Shown: positions 33,323-44,172 of the stretch, in pieces
How positions within the stretch are numbered: the stretch's first letter is position 1
Layout of the letters: the number at the start of each line of letters is the position of its first letter
Source: Pseudomonas sp. N040
Lineage (GTDB): Bacteria; Pseudomonadota; Gammaproteobacteria; Pseudomonadales; Pseudomonadaceae
DNA length: 64,000 nucleotides
Direction of reading: 5' to 3'
Assembly: GCF_015637705.1 (NCBI RefSeq)
Contig: NZ_JADOBE010000003.1
Span: forward strand, 1 to 64,000
Program-made: the position numbers and the translations under genes
The notes under the pieces: generated by a model
The model's database searches: none
Seen by the model: the letters and a program-made list of their open reading frames with translations, nothing else
Told to the model about the DNA's origin: nothing

Positions 33323-34015
33323 ATGCGTCTCGATAAATTTATTGCCCAAACTACCGATCTGTCGCGCGCGCTGGTGAAGCTAGCCCTGAGAAACAAGCGC
33401 GTTATGGTCAATGGCGAACAGATCAAAGATGCCGGCTTGCACATAAGTCCGTGCGACACCGTACAGCTTGACGGTGCAACGCTGAAACCGCTCGGTCCAC
33501 GCTATTTTATGCTTCACAAACCCGTGGGATACGTATCCGCCACTGTCGACAGTGACCATCCGACGGTACTCGATCTGCTCGATGAGCCCAACAAACAAAC
33601 CCTCCATATCGCGGGACGCCTGGATATCGATACCACGGGGCTGGTGTTGATCACCGACGATGGCCAGTGGAGCCATCGCGTAACCGCGCCACGCCGTGAA
33701 TGCCTGAAAACCTATTACGTCACACTGGCAACGGCGTTAGCCGGCGATGCGGAAGACAAGCTGCAGGCAGGCCTATTGCTCAGCAGTGAGAAAAGCCTGA
33801 CCAGACCCGCCACGCTGGAGCGCTTGCCCGCCAATCAAGTGCGACTGACGATCAGTGAGGGCAAATATCATCAGGTTAAGAGAATGTTTGCCGCACTCGA
33901 CAACCGTGTCATCCAACTGCACCGCGAACGCATCGGCGATATCACCCTGGACGACTCACTGGCAGCAGGTGAATATCGCCCATTGACTGAAGCCGAAATC
34001 AACAGCATCCGCTAA
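33323..34015 (+). CDS. rsuA: RsuA-family 16S rRNA pseudouridine synthase
   Basis: A 230-residue enzyme with an N-terminal S4-like domain ([20 protein letters not shown]) and the RsuA/RluB core. The catalytic Asp is in [18 protein letters not shown], and [20 protein letters not shown] and [15 protein letters not shown] are family signatures. The closest reading is RsuA, which modifies U516 of 16S rRNA; a paralogue with another target cannot be excluded. By eye its GC content is lower than its neighbours. It lies between the conserved pnp block and the T6SS island. Confidence 0.85.
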   Translation: MRLDKFIAQTTDLSRALVKLALRNKRVMVNGEQIKDAGLHISPCDTVQLDGATLKPLGPRYFMLHKPVGYVSATVDSDHPTVLDLLDEPNKQTLHIAGRLDIDTTGLVLITDDGQWSHRVTAPRRECLKTYYVTLATALAGDAEDKLQAGLLLSSEKSLTRPATLERLPANQVRLTISEGKYHQVKRMFAALDNRVIQLHRERIGDITLDDSLAAGEYRPLTEAEINSIR

Positions 34016-34228
34016 CAACGACAACTGCTTATCCGGCGCAGCGCGGTTCATTCCGCCCGGCTCCATGCCGCTTTGCGGTGTTTCTCATACACATCATTTA
34101 CCCTGCGCAGCACCGGCCGGTTGCGCCAGCTCTTGATCGGCAGGCCTGATCGACAGGTTTCCACACAGCCTGTGCGGGACCCCGCAGTTTGCCGGAAGGC
34201 CGCCGGCACAGGCGGAGGCTTGATAATG

Positions 34229-34288
34229 ATCCGGCCTGTTGTGTTGCACGGAGCCAGCCTGGGCTGCCTGTTGCCGGGGCTGGCCGGA
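34229..34288. repeat. Nested inverted repeats downstream of the response regulator
   Basis: ATCCGGCC (34229-34236) and GGCCGGAT (34281-34288) are perfect complements, and GCCAGCC / GGCTGGC form a competing inner stem. On the minus strand this lies just past the regulator stop, so it could end the T6SS-kinase-regulator transcript, although no T run is present. The rest of the 288-bp gap (34016-34303) shows nothing I can defend. Confidence 0.45.
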
Positions 34289-34303
34289 TGCTGCCGGCGC
34301 AAC

Positions 34304-34948
34304 TCATGCTTGCTCCAGTACACCCAGCCGGTAAGCCCACTGCGTCAGGTCGGCGCCGTTGTGCGCGTCGAGCTTCTTCATCAGGTTCAGGCGATGGGTT
34401 TCAACGGTCTTCAGGCTGATGCACAGCAGCTCGGCGATGTCGCGGTTTCGTGAACCTTCGGCCACCAGTTTTAGCACCTGGCGCTCGCGCTCGGTCAGGG
34501 TGATACCACTGCTGCTGCCGGTTTCGCTGCGTAACGCACGCACCTGCTCAACATCCAGCTGGCCGTCAATGAACGTGCGGCCCGCACGCACGTCTTTGAT
34601 CGCGCCGAGCAAAATGTCCCGGTTGCTGCGCTTGAGCAGATAGCCCTGAGCGCCGGCTTCCAGTGTCTGTACCGCATTGTGTTCGGACACGTTGGAGGTT
34701 AATGCCAGAATACGGATCTGCGGCCAGCGCTTGAGGATCATGCTGACCGCGGATACGCCATCGAGCAGCGGCATGTTCAGATCCATCAGCACCAGATCAG
34801 GCTGCAGGGCGCGACACTGGGCGATGGCTTCATGACCGTTTTCCGCTTCGCCGACCACTTCAAGGTCTGGCACGCCGGCGAGCAGTGCGCGCAGACCCTC
34901 GCGGATCATCTGGTGATCATCCACCAGCAGAATTCGGCATACGGGCAT
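34304..34948 (-). CDS. NarL/LuxR-family response regulator
   Basis: A 214-residue regulator. The receiver domain begins ILLVDDHQMIREGLRALLAG; the phosphoacceptor is Asp56 in LMDLNMPLLDG, with the conserved Thr in ALTSN and Lys in LLKRSN. The LuxR-type HTH lies at about 148-197 (LTERERQVLKLVAEGSRNRD; SLKTVETHRLNLMKKL). It starts 4 nt after the hybrid kinase stop, so the two form a two-component pair. Because the pair is coupled to tssM, regulation of the T6SS or of a linked response is the natural hypothesis, but targets are unknown. It closes the 29-kb minus-strand block. Confidence 0.92.
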   Translation of the reverse strand: MPVCRILLVDDHQMIREGLRALLAGVPDLEVVGEAENGHEAIAQCRALQPDLVLMDLNMPLLDGVSAVSMILKRWPQIRILALTSNVSEHNAVQTLEAGAQGYLLKRSNRDILLGAIKDVRAGRTFIDGQLDVEQVRALRSETGSSSGITLTERERQVLKLVAEGSRNRDIAELLCISLKTVETHRLNLMKKLDAHNGADLTQWAYRLGVLEQA

Positions 34949-34952
34949 TTCG

Positions 34953-37900
34953 TTACTCCGGTTCAGTCAGGTCAACAGGTATGGATGTGCGCTGCGCATC
35001 ACAGGCAGCTTCCAGCTGGATCAAGGCTTCCTGCAGTTCAGCCGCCCGGGCATTTCTGGCGGCCTGTTCGGCTGTGGCCGCGGCCGTTTCGATAGCTCGT
35101 TCGCCGAACTGTCCGGCACTGCCTTTGAGGCTGTGGGCGAACCTGGCTGCGCCAGTGAAGTTTCCGGCCGCGCAGGCTTCATGCAGGCAGGTGAGGAGAT
35201 TCTGGCAGTCTGCGCTGAACAGCTGAAGCAAACGCGGGGTGTGCAACAGGGCCAGCCCGTCGCGGTCGTCCGGCACGGCATGTTCAGGTGGTGTGGCCGT
35301 TGCGTGTGCCGGCCGCAGCTCCATGTCCCGGCCCAGCTGGTAGTCGATTGCCCGACTGATGGCATCGAATAGCAGCGGCGGCAAGACCGGCTTGGCCAGG
35401 TAATCATTGGCACCGGCGGCGATGAAGCGTTCGCGGTCACCGGCCATGGCATCGGCACTCAGGGCGATAACCCAGACGTCTTTGTCCAGTGCCGCCGATT
35501 TCCCGGCGCGCAATTGCTGCAGGGTGGCAATGCCATCAAGGCGAGGCATCTGGCCGTCGAGCAGGACCGCATCAAAGACCTTCTGGCGCAATGCCTGCAA
35601 TGCTTCAAGCCCGTCTGCGGCCAGACTGGCCCGGTGACCGAAACGTTCGAGCAGCAGTTGTGATACTTCCCGGTTGGTCGCAATGTCGTCGACCACCAGT
35701 ATGTCCAAACTGTAGGCATGCTGTTGCAGTGCTTGCAGTGCACCTGGCTGGCTGCCCGCCGGCGCAGGGGCGCCGCTGAGCACCTGGCACAACAGCTGGA
35801 ACAGGTGCTGCCGTCTGACCGGGCGGGCGAATGCCGCACTGAGCCCCTGTTTGGCGAGCGTGTCGCCACTCAGGGGGGCGTCGGAGTGCGATGTCATCAG
35901 CACGCAGCGGGTGGCGTGAAGGGCTTTGTCACGACCGCAGGCACTGGCGAGGCTCAGGCCGTCAGTGACGGGCAGGTGGAAGTTGATCAGCGCCAGTGCG
36001 TACGGAAGCCCATTGTCAGCTGCTTCTTTCATCATCTGTAACGCCTGCTCCGCAGAGGTCGCTGCGTCGCACTGCAACTGCCACTGCCCGAGCATGCCGA
36101 GCAATGCCTCGCGCTCTTCCGGTTGCTCATCCACCACCAGTGCGCGCACACCCCACAGGGGGCGGGAGTCAACGGGTACTGCGTGCTGGCCGGGCAAGGG
36201 GAGTTCGAGGGTGAAGACGGAGCCTTTGCCGGGCTCGCTCTGCAGGTGGATTTCTCCGCCCATGAGCCGTGCCAGCCGCCGGCTGATCGAAAGTCCCAGA
36301 CCGGTTCCGCCATAGTGCCGGGTGGTCGAAGCGTCGGCCTGCAGGAATGCGTCGAACACGCTGGACTGGGCATCCGCCGGGATACCGATGCCGGTGTCGC
36401 TGATCCGGAAGCCGATATGGCTGTTCTCGGCACACCAGACCTGCAGGCTCACCGCACCCGTGGCGGTGAATTTGACCGCGTTGCTCAGCAGGTTGAGCAG
36501 TATCTGCCGGATCCTCCAGGGATCGCCCTGTACCTGTGCCGGCACATTGGTCGCGATCTGGCAGAGCAGGCGCAGGTTTTTTTCGGCAGCCCGGGGAGCG
36601 AGCAGTTCGGTGACTTCTTCGACCAGATCAATCAGGTCGAAATCGGTCCTTTCGACGCTCAGGTTGCCGGATTCAATTTTAGAGAGGTCGAGAATGTCGT
36701 TGATCAGCGTCAGCAACGCCTCGGAGTTTTCCCGCATGGCGGCAACGAAATGCTGTTGCTGCGGGTTGAGCGGCGTGTCGGCGAGCAGGTGGTTCATGCC
36801 GATCACCGCGTTCATCGGAGTACGGATCTCATGGCTCATATTGGCGAGAAACTGCCCTTTGAGCTGATTGGCGCGGTCGGCCACTTCGCGGGCGGCCTGC
36901 AATTCGCCGGTGCGCAATGCCACCAGTTCTTCGAGACCCTCGTGTTGCGCCTGCAAGGTGTCGAGCAGGGTGTTGTAGGCACTGGCAAAGCGCCCGAGTT
37001 CGTCTTCACGCTGCACCGGCAGGCGCAGGGCCAGGTCGTCGCGGCGGGCGGCCTGTTCGACGGCCTGCGCGAAACCGGCCAGCGGGCGGGCCAGCTGGCG
37101 GCGCAGGACCAGCAACAACGCCAGACTCAGGCCAATCAGCCCGAACAGGGCAAAGGGCACTTCGGCCAGCACCAGCTGCAGCGAACGGGCGCGTAATTCA
37201 GCCTGGGGATAGGTGGCCACCAGATACCAGTCGGGTTGGGGCAAGCGGGCCACGACGGCCGGTGTTCCGTCCAGCTGGCTGATCTGGGGAAACCCGGCAT
37301 GCCGGTCAAGCCGGCTCAACAATACATCAAGGGCTGAAGGTGTCACCCCGTCCAGCGCACGCATGGACAAATCGGCGATGCGCCGGCCTTGTGCATCAAG
37401 CAACAGGCTGGCATGTCCGTCGAGCAGGCTGGCCATGCGCTGGAAACGTTCATCCAGCGCCAGTTCGTAGCCGGTCAGCATGACCGGTGTGCCTGCTGCG
37501 TTGCGTGAAACCACGATGATGCTGAGCAACTGCCGGTTGAGAGTTGGCTCGTAGGTCGGCCCTATCCACAACACTTGCGGTCCCCGGGGCCCGAGCCCGG
37601 CAAACAAGTCACGCAGTTTTTCTGCCCGTGAGTCGATAAAACCCGCCGGAATATCCGGCACGCTGGAAAATGCAGCACCGTCTTGCGGAAAGAAATAGAA
37701 GGTATCGACGATCATGCCCTGCCCGGCAGCACCAAAGGCTTCTGCTGCCGCGGCAGCCCGGGCGAGACGCTTAATTGCCTGATCGTTGGGCGGCTCCGCT
37801 GCAGAGGCTGGTGGATTGGCTACCCAGTGCATGGTGCTGCGCTGATTGATCTGGCTGGCAAAGCCCGCTGCCGCGCCACTGTTCCATAAGGCCAGCAGAC

Positions 37901-38114
37901 GCAGAGCGCCGGCCTCGGCTTCCCGCAGCTCGTCATTGTCCACCCGTGTCAGCAGGCCGGTACGTTGCCGCAGGTCCTGCATCGCTTCGGTTTCCAGCTG
38001 GCGGTAGGTTCGCCAGGCGCTCAATGCAGTGGCCATACACCAGCTGACAGCCAGCACCAAGACCAGGACGGTGGTGATCCGCAGCGCCAGCGACTGGCGC
38101 CAGCGCCGGATCAC
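34953..38114 (-). CDS. Hybrid sensor histidine kinase (HK-REC-REC-Hpt)
   Basis: A 1053-residue membrane kinase. Order: TM1 (about 9-31), large periplasmic sensor of dCache-like size (about 32-315), TM2 (about 318-340), HAMP, HisKA with the phosphorylated His in [16 protein letters not shown] (about 428), HATPase ([19 protein letters not shown]), receiver 1 (about 655-770), receiver 2 (about 805-920) and Hpt (about 975-1045, His in [13 protein letters not shown]). Receiver 1 has INFHLP where the phosphoacceptor Asp is expected, so it is probably a pseudo-receiver; receiver 2 keeps LLDGQMP. The start is GTG and overlaps the tssM stop as GTGA, showing translational coupling to the T6SS operon. 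The likely relay is His-Asp(REC2)-His(Hpt)-Asp56 of the next gene. Confidence 0.93.
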   Translation of the reverse strand: MIRRWRQSLALRITTVLVLVLAVSWCMATALSAWRTYRQLETEAMQDLRQRTGLLTRVDNDELREAEAGALRLLALWNSGAAAGFASQINQRSTMHWVANPPASAAEPPNDQAIKRLARAAAAAEAFGAAGQGMIVDTFYFFPQDGAAFSSVPDIPAGFIDSRAEKLRDLFAGLGPRGPQVLWIGPTYEPTLNRQLLSIIVVSRNAAGTPVMLTGYELALDERFQRMASLLDGHASLLLDAQGRRIADLSMRALDGVTPSALDVLLSRLDRHAGFPQISQLDGTPAVVARLPQPDWYLVATYPQAELRARSLQLVLAEVPFALFGLIGLSLALLLVLRRQLARPLAGFAQAVEQAARRDDLALRLPVQREDELGRFASAYNTLLDTLQAQHEGLEELVALRTGELQAAREVADRANQLKGQFLANMSHEIRTPMNAVIGMNHLLADTPLNPQQQHFVAAMRENSEALLTLINDILDLSKIESGNLSVERTDFDLIDLVEEVTELLAPRAAEKNLRLLCQIATNVPAQVQGDPWRIRQILLNLLSNAVKFTATGAVSLQVWCAENSHIGFRISDTGIGIPADAQSSVFDAFLQADASTTRHYGGTGLGLSISRRLARLMGGEIHLQSEPGKGSVFTLELPLPGQHAVPVDSRPLWGVRALVVDEQPEEREALLGMLGQWQLQCDAATSAEQALQMMKEAADNGLPYALALINFHLPVTDGLSLASACGRDKALHATRCVLMTSHSDAPLSGDTLAKQGLSAAFARPVRRQHLFQLLCQVLSGAPAPAGSQPGALQALQQHAYSLDILVVDDIATNREVSQLLLERFGHRASLAADGLEALQALRQKVFDAVLLDGQMPRLDGIATLQQLRAGKSAALDKDVWVIALSADAMAGDRERFIAAGANDYLAKPVLPPLLFDAISRAIDYQLGRDMELRPAHATATPPEHAVPDDRDGLALLHTPRLLQLFSADCQNLLTCLHEACAAGNFTGAARFAHSLKGSAGQFGERAIETAAATAEQAARNARAAELQEALIQLEAACDAQRTSIPVDLTEPE

Positions 38115-41100
38115 TGCACGCCCACCTGCGCCGGTGGTGCGGAGGCGTGGGTGGCGGCAATGTTGAGTTTGCGGCCGATGTCCTTGATTGCCTGCTCGGC
38201 GGCCCGGTGGCTGGTCAGTCCGATCACAAAAAGTTTCTGGTAGCGGCTGCCATTTTTCGACTCTAGCGCTTGTACCTGGGTCTGGTAGCCCATGGTTTGC
38301 AATTGCAGCTCAAGTCTCTTGATACGGTTTTCGTTGTTGTAAATACCGACCAGCACAGCATCCTGTGCCAGACCGTTATCCAGCACCGGACTGGCCGGGA
38401 CAGGCGTCCAGCACCAGGCAATCTGGGTCGGCGGGGTAATGCTGGCCAGACTGCGGTCAATGGTTGAGCCGTCGGTCGCCAATGCCACTGATTCTGCTGC
38501 GGCTGCGTTCTCAATGGCAGTCAGCTCAGCGGCTATTGCCGTCAGACGCTCATTGGCGGCATTCAGCTGTGTTTGCAACTGGTCGGCCGAGGTGTAGTTG
38601 GCCAGCAGCGTCTGCTCGCCCTGTTGCCGGTAGGTCAGCTGCAGCGAGGTCAGGTTCTCGCTGGCCATCAGGTCGCGTTGATCAGGAAAGTCATCCTGGG
38701 TGAAGGTGTGTTGTCCGCCCGAGAATGTCTGCAGAAAATCGATGAAGGCACGCTCGCCATTCCAGTTCTTGGTCAGTTTGTAGTTGGCGAAACTGATTTG
38801 CAGCGACACATTGGTACACAGCCCTGGTCCCCAGGCGAAGGTGGCGCTGCTGGGGAAGTTGTAATTGTCCAGCGTGGTTGCGCCGCTGTTGCACTGCAGG
38901 GTAAGGCTGGTCATGTTCGGCAGCTGGCGGGCCCCGGCATTCACCTGTGTCGGTGTCGCCGACAGGGTGACCACCGACGATGTGGCTTGCAGTTTGCTGA
39001 TGCTTTGCTGCAACTCGGTTTGTTGCGCCTGCAGGGTCTTCTGCTCGGTTTCCAGCTGCTGCTTGGTCTGCTTTTGCCGGGCCTGCTGTGCGGCGCTCTG
39101 CCGTTGCGCGCTGGCCAGATCATTTTGCGCATACTGCATGCGGCTGACGTAGGCGAAGAAGGCTCCGTTGAGCGGGATCTTGGCGCCAAGCGCTTCACGG
39201 CCACTGAACGTATTGGTGCCGCGCTGGACGAACGGGGTCACCGACCCTTTCAGGAATGCGGTCAGCTGGCCTTTATCGCCATACAGCAGTTCATTGATCA
39301 GTACAGGGTCCTGGACACCCTGAATAGCGCTCAGCACCTGGCTGTTCCAGTCACTTTGCAGCTGGCAGGCAGCGATTTCGCCGGCATATGCCAGGCTGAA
39401 ATCCAGCGAGCCGGTGACCAGCGCCATCACCACATCATCGCGCGGGTCCTGGGTGCCGATGCTCTGGATCAGGTTGTTACGCAGGTCATGGGCTGTCCAC
39501 AAGGGCGCCGCCTTGACCGCCGGGTCACTGCCGAAGCCCCAGGTGTCCTGGGCAACCTTGAACGCTTGCGCATCGCTTTTTTGCAAATCAGCCACGACGC
39601 CGCTGATGGTGCTCTGGAATTGCTCCAGCAGCTTGGCCTGGGTCAGATCGGCACGGACCTGCCGGCTTGCCGAGGAAACCGAGGCGCCGGCGGCAACACT
39701 CTTGAGTACATCCCCGCCCAGTGCGTTGGTGATGTTCAGGCTGCCGGTGCCGCTGTGCAGGTCATTGTTGTTGGCCAGCGCCAGTAGCCGGTCAATTTCT
39801 ACGGCGCGGCTCGCCCATGCATCGCGCTCGGCCACCGGGATCAGCGCAAAGCGTTTGGCGGTCTTGCTCAACAGCTTGATATAGGGATCATTGCGGGTGC
39901 CGACCACGCTGAGGGTTTCCAGCCAGTCGGCGCGGCTGTCCAGATGGTTGCGCGAGGCCAGCAAAAACTGCTGGATAAACTGATACCAGGCGTCCTGGGT
40001 GTCACTGTCGTACTGCGTCAGGAAGCGGGCGCGCTGCGCTTTCCACAGCTGCTGGTCGCGGCTGGCTTTGCCGAGTTCATCGATAAAACCCAGAATCGCA
40101 TCCCGGCCGGCAATGGTGTAGGCCCCGTTCAGCTTGATGTCAGCCGTGTCGGCGTCCGGCCAGTAGTCGGTCAGGCGGATGGGCGGCAGATTCCCCTGCA
40201 GATCAGCCCAGGCGGTGAGCCAGGACAAGGGCAGGTTTTCCAGCCCCATGCTGTCGAGCATGACCAGCAGGCTGCTGCGCTGGTTCTGCAGCAGCGCAAT
40301 ATCGGTTTGCCACTTCATGTAGGCCAGCATGCTGGTGCCGATGGTGGCCATTTCCGCGCTGGATAAAGCGGGTGCCGTCCCGGGCGCGTAAGCCTGATAG
40401 AGCAAACCCAGTCCATGGCCGGGCAGTGGCAGCTGGTCCATCGGCTGGTTGTTCAGGCGGGCATCGAGCAGGTTGATGCTGCGCACCACGAATTCGGCGT
40501 AGGCGGCGATTACACTCGGGTTTCCCGAAGCCAGTGCGTTGCGCAGGCTCTGCGACATGATCAGCTCGAATACCGGTTGGCGCACTTCACTGTTGAACAG
40601 TGCAACGAAATCGGCCCGGTAATGGGCCTGAACCTGCTCGATCCGGCGGGAGAATGGCAACAGATCCTTGACCCCGCCCTGATGCTGGGCAGTGAAGTCT
40701 TCCTGCGCCTGGCGGAAACGCTGCAGTGCGGCCAGGTCCGTATCCAGCCCGCCGGAAAAATCAGTGGCTGGCGGCTGCTCCTGCAACGACTGGTTAAGCA
40801 CTTCGCGGGTATGCGGGTAGGCATACAGCAACAGCGCCGCAGTGCCTGCACACAGTCCCAGCCAGCCAATCACGGCCAGATGGGCGAGCAGGCGCCGCCA
40901 GTGCCGCCAGCTGTCTACCGGCTGGTAAGCGTAACGTTGCTGTGGCAGCAGCTGGCCGAGCAGCTCGCGGCTGAACAAGCCCTGGCGCATCCGGTCCTGG
41001 CCCTGGATCTCGCCGGTCAGAAACAGTCCGCAGAGCAAGGGGGGCTCGCTGTAGGGGCTGGCATCGAAGGCCGGCAGCAAGACCTTTTCCAGCCGTTGCC

Positions 41101-42055
41101 GCAGCTCTGCCACTCTCTCCGGCAGGCTGAATGCGGCCTGACTTGGCAGGCCACGCAGCCCCAGTTCAATGCGCAATTCGAACAGGCGCTTGCCCAGCCC
41201 GCTGAACATTTCATCGAGAAAGGCGTCAGCCCCGCTCTCCCGCTGGCTGCTGAGCAGCCCGAAAGGTTGTTCGCGCTGCTCGTCGGAGAGCTCCGCACCC
41301 CATTCAGTAAGGCCTGGCAGGGCTTCTGCGCCAGTGATGATCAGGTAGACCGGCAGCCGTGCGCCAAACACTTTAACCAGCTCATCCAGACGCACGCGCA
41401 AGCGCTGACCCTGATCGGCCAGGCGTTCATCCGACTCGTTCAGCAGTTGCTCGCTGTTGAGTACCAGCAGCAGGCCGTTCAGCGGTTCGCGGCGGCGGGA
41501 ACGCAGCAACCAGTAGAGCAGGCGTTTCCATTCAAAGCCGCTCTCGCCAGCGCCTTCGATCAAACGTCCCGCCGGGTCGAGCACCACGCTGCGCTCAAGG
41601 AACCACCAGTCCAGCGTGCCGGTGGGTGCGACATTGGCGCGCTGATTGACCGGGCGTAGCGAGGAAAGCAGGCCGCTGCGCGTCAGCAGGGTGCTTTTGC
41701 CGGCACCACTTTCGCCCAACATCAGGAACCACGGCAGCACATACAGCGGCGCACCCAGTCGTCCCAGGCGTGATTGATTGAGCAGGCGTATGCCGGCGTT
41801 CCAGGCAGCATCCATCTGCGGCGCTTGTTCACGACGCTGCTGCGGCAATTCACGCTGCATGCGCAAACGCAGACGCCAGGCATCCACGCGCAGGTAGATC
41901 CAGCGAGCGGTGAATGTCGCAAGGATGATCGCTATAAAGAGCAGTGGTGCATACCACACCGGCCAGCTCTCATAGAGCGTCAGTCCCCAGGTAATCAGGG
42001 CCAGGGCCAGCAAGATGCCGATCCAGAGTAGCGCCATGCCGGCTTTCTTCAGCAT
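38111..42055 (-). CDS. tssM: T6SS membrane-complex protein TssM (IcmF) with SPOR-like tail
   Basis: A 1314-residue protein, longer than the usual 1100-1200. Two N-terminal TM segments (about 6-24 and 33-52), a cytoplasmic domain with Walker [12 protein letters not shown] (114-124), a third TM (about 385-408) and a large periplasmic region. The IcmF C-terminal core includes [18 protein letters not shown] (about 1080). Two extra coiled coils (about 975-1025 and 1155-1190) and a C-terminal 85-residue beta-alpha-beta-beta-alpha segment ([20 protein letters not shown] ... [18 protein letters not shown]) resemble a SPOR domain, which binds denuded peptidoglycan. TssM spans the periplasm in the TssJLM complex. 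It overlaps tssL by 1 nt and the kinase by 4 nt. Confidence 0.95.
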   Translation of the reverse strand: MLKKAGMALLWIGILLALALITWGLTLYESWPVWYAPLLFIAIILATFTARWIYLRVDAWRLRLRMQRELPQQRREQAPQMDAAWNAGIRLLNQSRLGRLGAPLYVLPWFLMLGESGAGKSTLLTRSGLLSSLRPVNQRANVAPTGTLDWWFLERSVVLDPAGRLIEGAGESGFEWKRLLYWLLRSRRREPLNGLLLVLNSEQLLNESDERLADQGQRLRVRLDELVKVFGARLPVYLIITGAEALPGLTEWGAELSDEQREQPFGLLSSQRESGADAFLDEMFSGLGKRLFELRIELGLRGLPSQAAFSLPERVAELRQRLEKVLLPAFDASPYSEPPLLCGLFLTGEIQGQDRMRQGLFSRELLGQLLPQQRYAYQPVDSWRHWRRLLAHLAVIGWLGLCAGTAALLLYAYPHTREVLNQSLQEQPPATDFSGGLDTDLAALQRFRQAQEDFTAQHQGGVKDLLPFSRRIEQVQAHYRADFVALFNSEVRQPVFELIMSQSLRNALASGNPSVIAAYAEFVVRSINLLDARLNNQPMDQLPLPGHGLGLLYQAYAPGTAPALSSAEMATIGTSMLAYMKWQTDIALLQNQRSSLLVMLDSMGLENLPLSWLTAWADLQGNLPPIRLTDYWPDADTADIKLNGAYTIAGRDAILGFIDELGKASRDQQLWKAQRARFLTQYDSDTQDAWYQFIQQFLLASRNHLDSRADWLETLSVVGTRNDPYIKLLSKTAKRFALIPVAERDAWASRAVEIDRLLALANNNDLHSGTGSLNITNALGGDVLKSVAAGASVSSASRQVRADLTQAKLLEQFQSTISGVVADLQKSDAQAFKVAQDTWGFGSDPAVKAAPLWTAHDLRNNLIQSIGTQDPRDDVVMALVTGSLDFSLAYAGEIAACQLQSDWNSQVLSAIQGVQDPVLINELLYGDKGQLTAFLKGSVTPFVQRGTNTFSGREALGAKIPLNGAFFAYVSRMQYAQNDLASAQRQSAAQQARQKQTKQQLETEQKTLQAQQTELQQSISKLQATSSVVTLSATPTQVNAGARQLPNMTSLTLQCNSGATTLDNYNFPSSATFAWGPGLCTNVSLQISFANYKLTKNWNGERAFIDFLQTFSGGQHTFTQDDFPDQRDLMASENLTSLQLTYRQQGEQTLLANYTSADQLQTQLNAANERLTAIAAELTAIENAAAAESVALATDGSTIDRSLASITPPTQIAWCWTPVPASPVLDNGLAQDAVLVGIYNNENRIKRLELQLQTMGYQTQVQALESKNGSRYQKLFVIGLTSHRAAEQAIKDIGRKLNIAATHASAPPAQVGVQ

Positions 42056-42723
42056 CAGCGAACCCTCAGAATGTCAGCGACCTGTTGGCCGAGTGCCATA
42101 TCGAAGCCCAGGTACAGAGCAGCCAGGGCCAGCAGCGGCAGCACCACCAGCAATACCAGGGCGATACCCGGCAAGCCGCGGCGCAAGTGCATGGCGCGCT
42201 GGGGAAGATTGTTTGGTGGTTGCGGGAACAGATGACTGAAGGCATCCAGCGGGGGCATCTGGTTGTCCAGCACGATACGTTCGAGCAGTTGCCTGCGGTA
42301 GTTCGTCAGCTCGCCACCCGGGCGCGTGGCGTAACGCCCCTGAAAGCCGCTGAGCAATACCAGACCGAACACTTCGCGGGCGCCCTGCGCTGCTTCCGGC
42401 AGGGCTTCCAGGCGCTGAAAGAACTCGACGCCTGCACGGCTGGTGGAAAAGTAGTGGCGCTGCATTGGCGCACGGCGCCAGGCGTCGGCCCCCGGCCAGT
42501 TGCGCGACATGGCGCTTTCATCCACCCAGGCGACCATGGCAAACAGGGCTTCACGAATCTCGGCCTCGGCAAATTGATGCTCGCGTGCACGATTGCCAGC
42601 CTGATCAAGTAGCGCGATCAGCCTGGCCGAGAGGCTTTCCTGAGTTTGCGTGGAGTCTGCAAAACCGGCCTTGGCTGCGTCGAAGACGCCCATCCAGCAA
42701 TCCACCAGGCGAGTAACAGTCAT
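42055..42723 (-). CDS. tssL: T6SS inner-membrane protein TssL (DotU)
   Basis: A 222-residue short-form TssL. The cytoplasmic hook domain contains AMVAWVDESAMSRNWPGADA and HYFSTSRAGVEFFQRLEAL, typical of DotU. One TM segment lies near the C-terminus (about 184-206) and there is no peptidoglycan-binding OmpA domain. With TssJ and TssM it forms the membrane complex; its hook contacts TssE and TssK. It overlaps tssK by 4 nt (ATGA) and tssM by 1 nt. Confidence 0.94.
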   Translation of the reverse strand: MTVTRLVDCWMGVFDAAKAGFADSTQTQESLSARLIALLDQAGNRAREHQFAEAEIREALFAMVAWVDESAMSRNWPGADAWRRAPMQRHYFSTSRAGVEFFQRLEALPEAAQGAREVFGLVLLSGFQGRYATRPGGELTNYRRQLLERIVLDNQMPPLDAFSHLFPQPPNNLPQRAMHLRRGLPGIALVLLVVLPLLALAALYLGFDMALGQQVADILRVR

Positions 42724-44105
42724 GCGCGTACCACAACCAGTTCAATCATCAGGTCAGCCGGTGTTTCCGGCAGGAAGAACGCCGCCTGACGCTCACGCTG
42801 CAGGGCTTCCCAGGCATCACTCAAGGTTTCCAGGCGGAAATACAGGGCGTCCGAGACGCGTGGCAAGCCTTGCGGCGGCACCTGCAGGTAAATCAGTTCG
42901 ACGCCCGGCAGAGCCCGGTTGATCAGGCGCGAAATGGCCTCCTCGGCGCCCAGCTTGCCATCGCGTGGCAGGCTCTCGACCAGTGCATCCGCCGCGCTGG
43001 CACTGCGCGCAACCAGGTAGTAGCGATGCCGCGGGCCGAAGAAGGTTTCCGGCAGTTCGCCGTGGAAAATACCGTCCTGCAACTGCAGGCGCACCAACAG
43101 CTCCGAGCCGACACTGATTTCATTGAGTTGCTGGCCGATCAGCTGGGCCAGCCCGATGATCGACTGCCCGGCTTCCTCGTGCCGGTAGGCAGGTACCAGT
43201 GAATGGCCGTCGGGGGTTTCGCCGAGCATGTCACAACGCTCGGAGAACAGGCTCAGCTCGCCTACCAGCTGGCGCAACACGCCATACAAAAGCCATGGCG
43301 AGACCTGCGGGGTTTCCAGCAGATGGGTCAGCTGCGGGGCGTAGCGGTTGAGCATGCTCAACGCCATCATGTAGTTAACCTGACTGGCATCCACATCGCC
43401 GCGGCGCGAGTCAGAAGGTTGCTTGAACACCGAGAGCTGGCGAGCGCGACCAACCAGTTCGTCGCGGATCTCGCGCAATGTCTGCATCAGCATCGGTGAG
43501 GCCGCCAGATTGACGCAGGCCGGAACATAGCGGGGCGCAGAGCGGATCCGGTCGCCATCCAGCTCCAGGCGTGCAATAGGCAGCAATTCATAGGTGCTCA
43601 GGTGGGCCAGTTCGTCTTCCCAGAACAGCCGCAACACAAAGGACATCGGCCGCACGCGGGCCTCCGGCGCGTCACCCAGCTGATCAGCCACCAGCTCGGG
43701 ATCAGCCGCCACCACAAAGCGCACATCTGCCTGACTGCCGTCAGACAGTTTTTCAAAGACCTGAACATTGGTTTCTCCCGGCATCAGCCGGCGCAGGCCC
43801 AGATACAGGGTTTGCCCGCTGGCGGAAAACTTGGCCGGATCAAGGCTGCGGCTTTCCAGCACGGCATTGCCCGGATACTCGGCCAAGGTGCCGTCGGGAA
43901 AGCGTACCGACAGCTGATCAAGCAGGCACTGCCGGGCGACCAGAGCAGCGTCATTGAGCTTGAGTGAAATCAGCCCCCACGGATATGGCTGCGTCAGCTC
44001 GGTGGTGCGTGACAGGCGCTGCTCTTTGCAGGCATCGCTGAGCTGGAAATGCTGCGGCTGCAGGAACAGTCCCTGATGCCAGTACAAGGGTTGATTGATA
44101 TTCAT
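42720..44105 (-). CDS. tssK: T6SS baseplate protein TssK
   Basis: A 461-residue TssK (DUF876). The N-terminus NINQPLYWHQGLFLQPQHFQ is diagnostic, and RYVPACVNLAASPMLMQTLR and GVELIYLQVPPQGLP are family features. The trimer links the TssF-TssG wedge to the TssJLM membrane complex. The stop overlaps the tssL start. A 67-bp gap separates it from tssJ; I see no promoter there. Confidence 0.96.
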   Translation of the reverse strand: MNINQPLYWHQGLFLQPQHFQLSDACKEQRLSRTTELTQPYPWGLISLKLNDAALVARQCLLDQLSVRFPDGTLAEYPGNAVLESRSLDPAKFSASGQTLYLGLRRLMPGETNVQVFEKLSDGSQADVRFVVAADPELVADQLGDAPEARVRPMSFVLRLFWEDELAHLSTYELLPIARLELDGDRIRSAPRYVPACVNLAASPMLMQTLREIRDELVGRARQLSVFKQPSDSRRGDVDASQVNYMMALSMLNRYAPQLTHLLETPQVSPWLLYGVLRQLVGELSLFSERCDMLGETPDGHSLVPAYRHEEAGQSIIGLAQLIGQQLNEISVGSELLVRLQLQDGIFHGELPETFFGPRHRYYLVARSASAADALVESLPRDGKLGAEEAISRLINRALPGVELIYLQVPPQGLPRVSDALYFRLETLSDAWEALQRERQAAFFLPETPADLMIELVVVRA

Positions 44106-44172
44106 AAGGCTCGTACGTGCAGATGAGTGCGGGATAGGGGGCCGGTAATCGTGAGCGCGATAAAAGTGTTCA

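Noticed and set aside
34048..34323. 91-codon minus-strand ORF after the response regulator
   Set aside because: It overlaps the regulator end and contains the nested inverted repeats; the C-terminal 30 residues look protein-like but match nothing I know. Left out as a gene.
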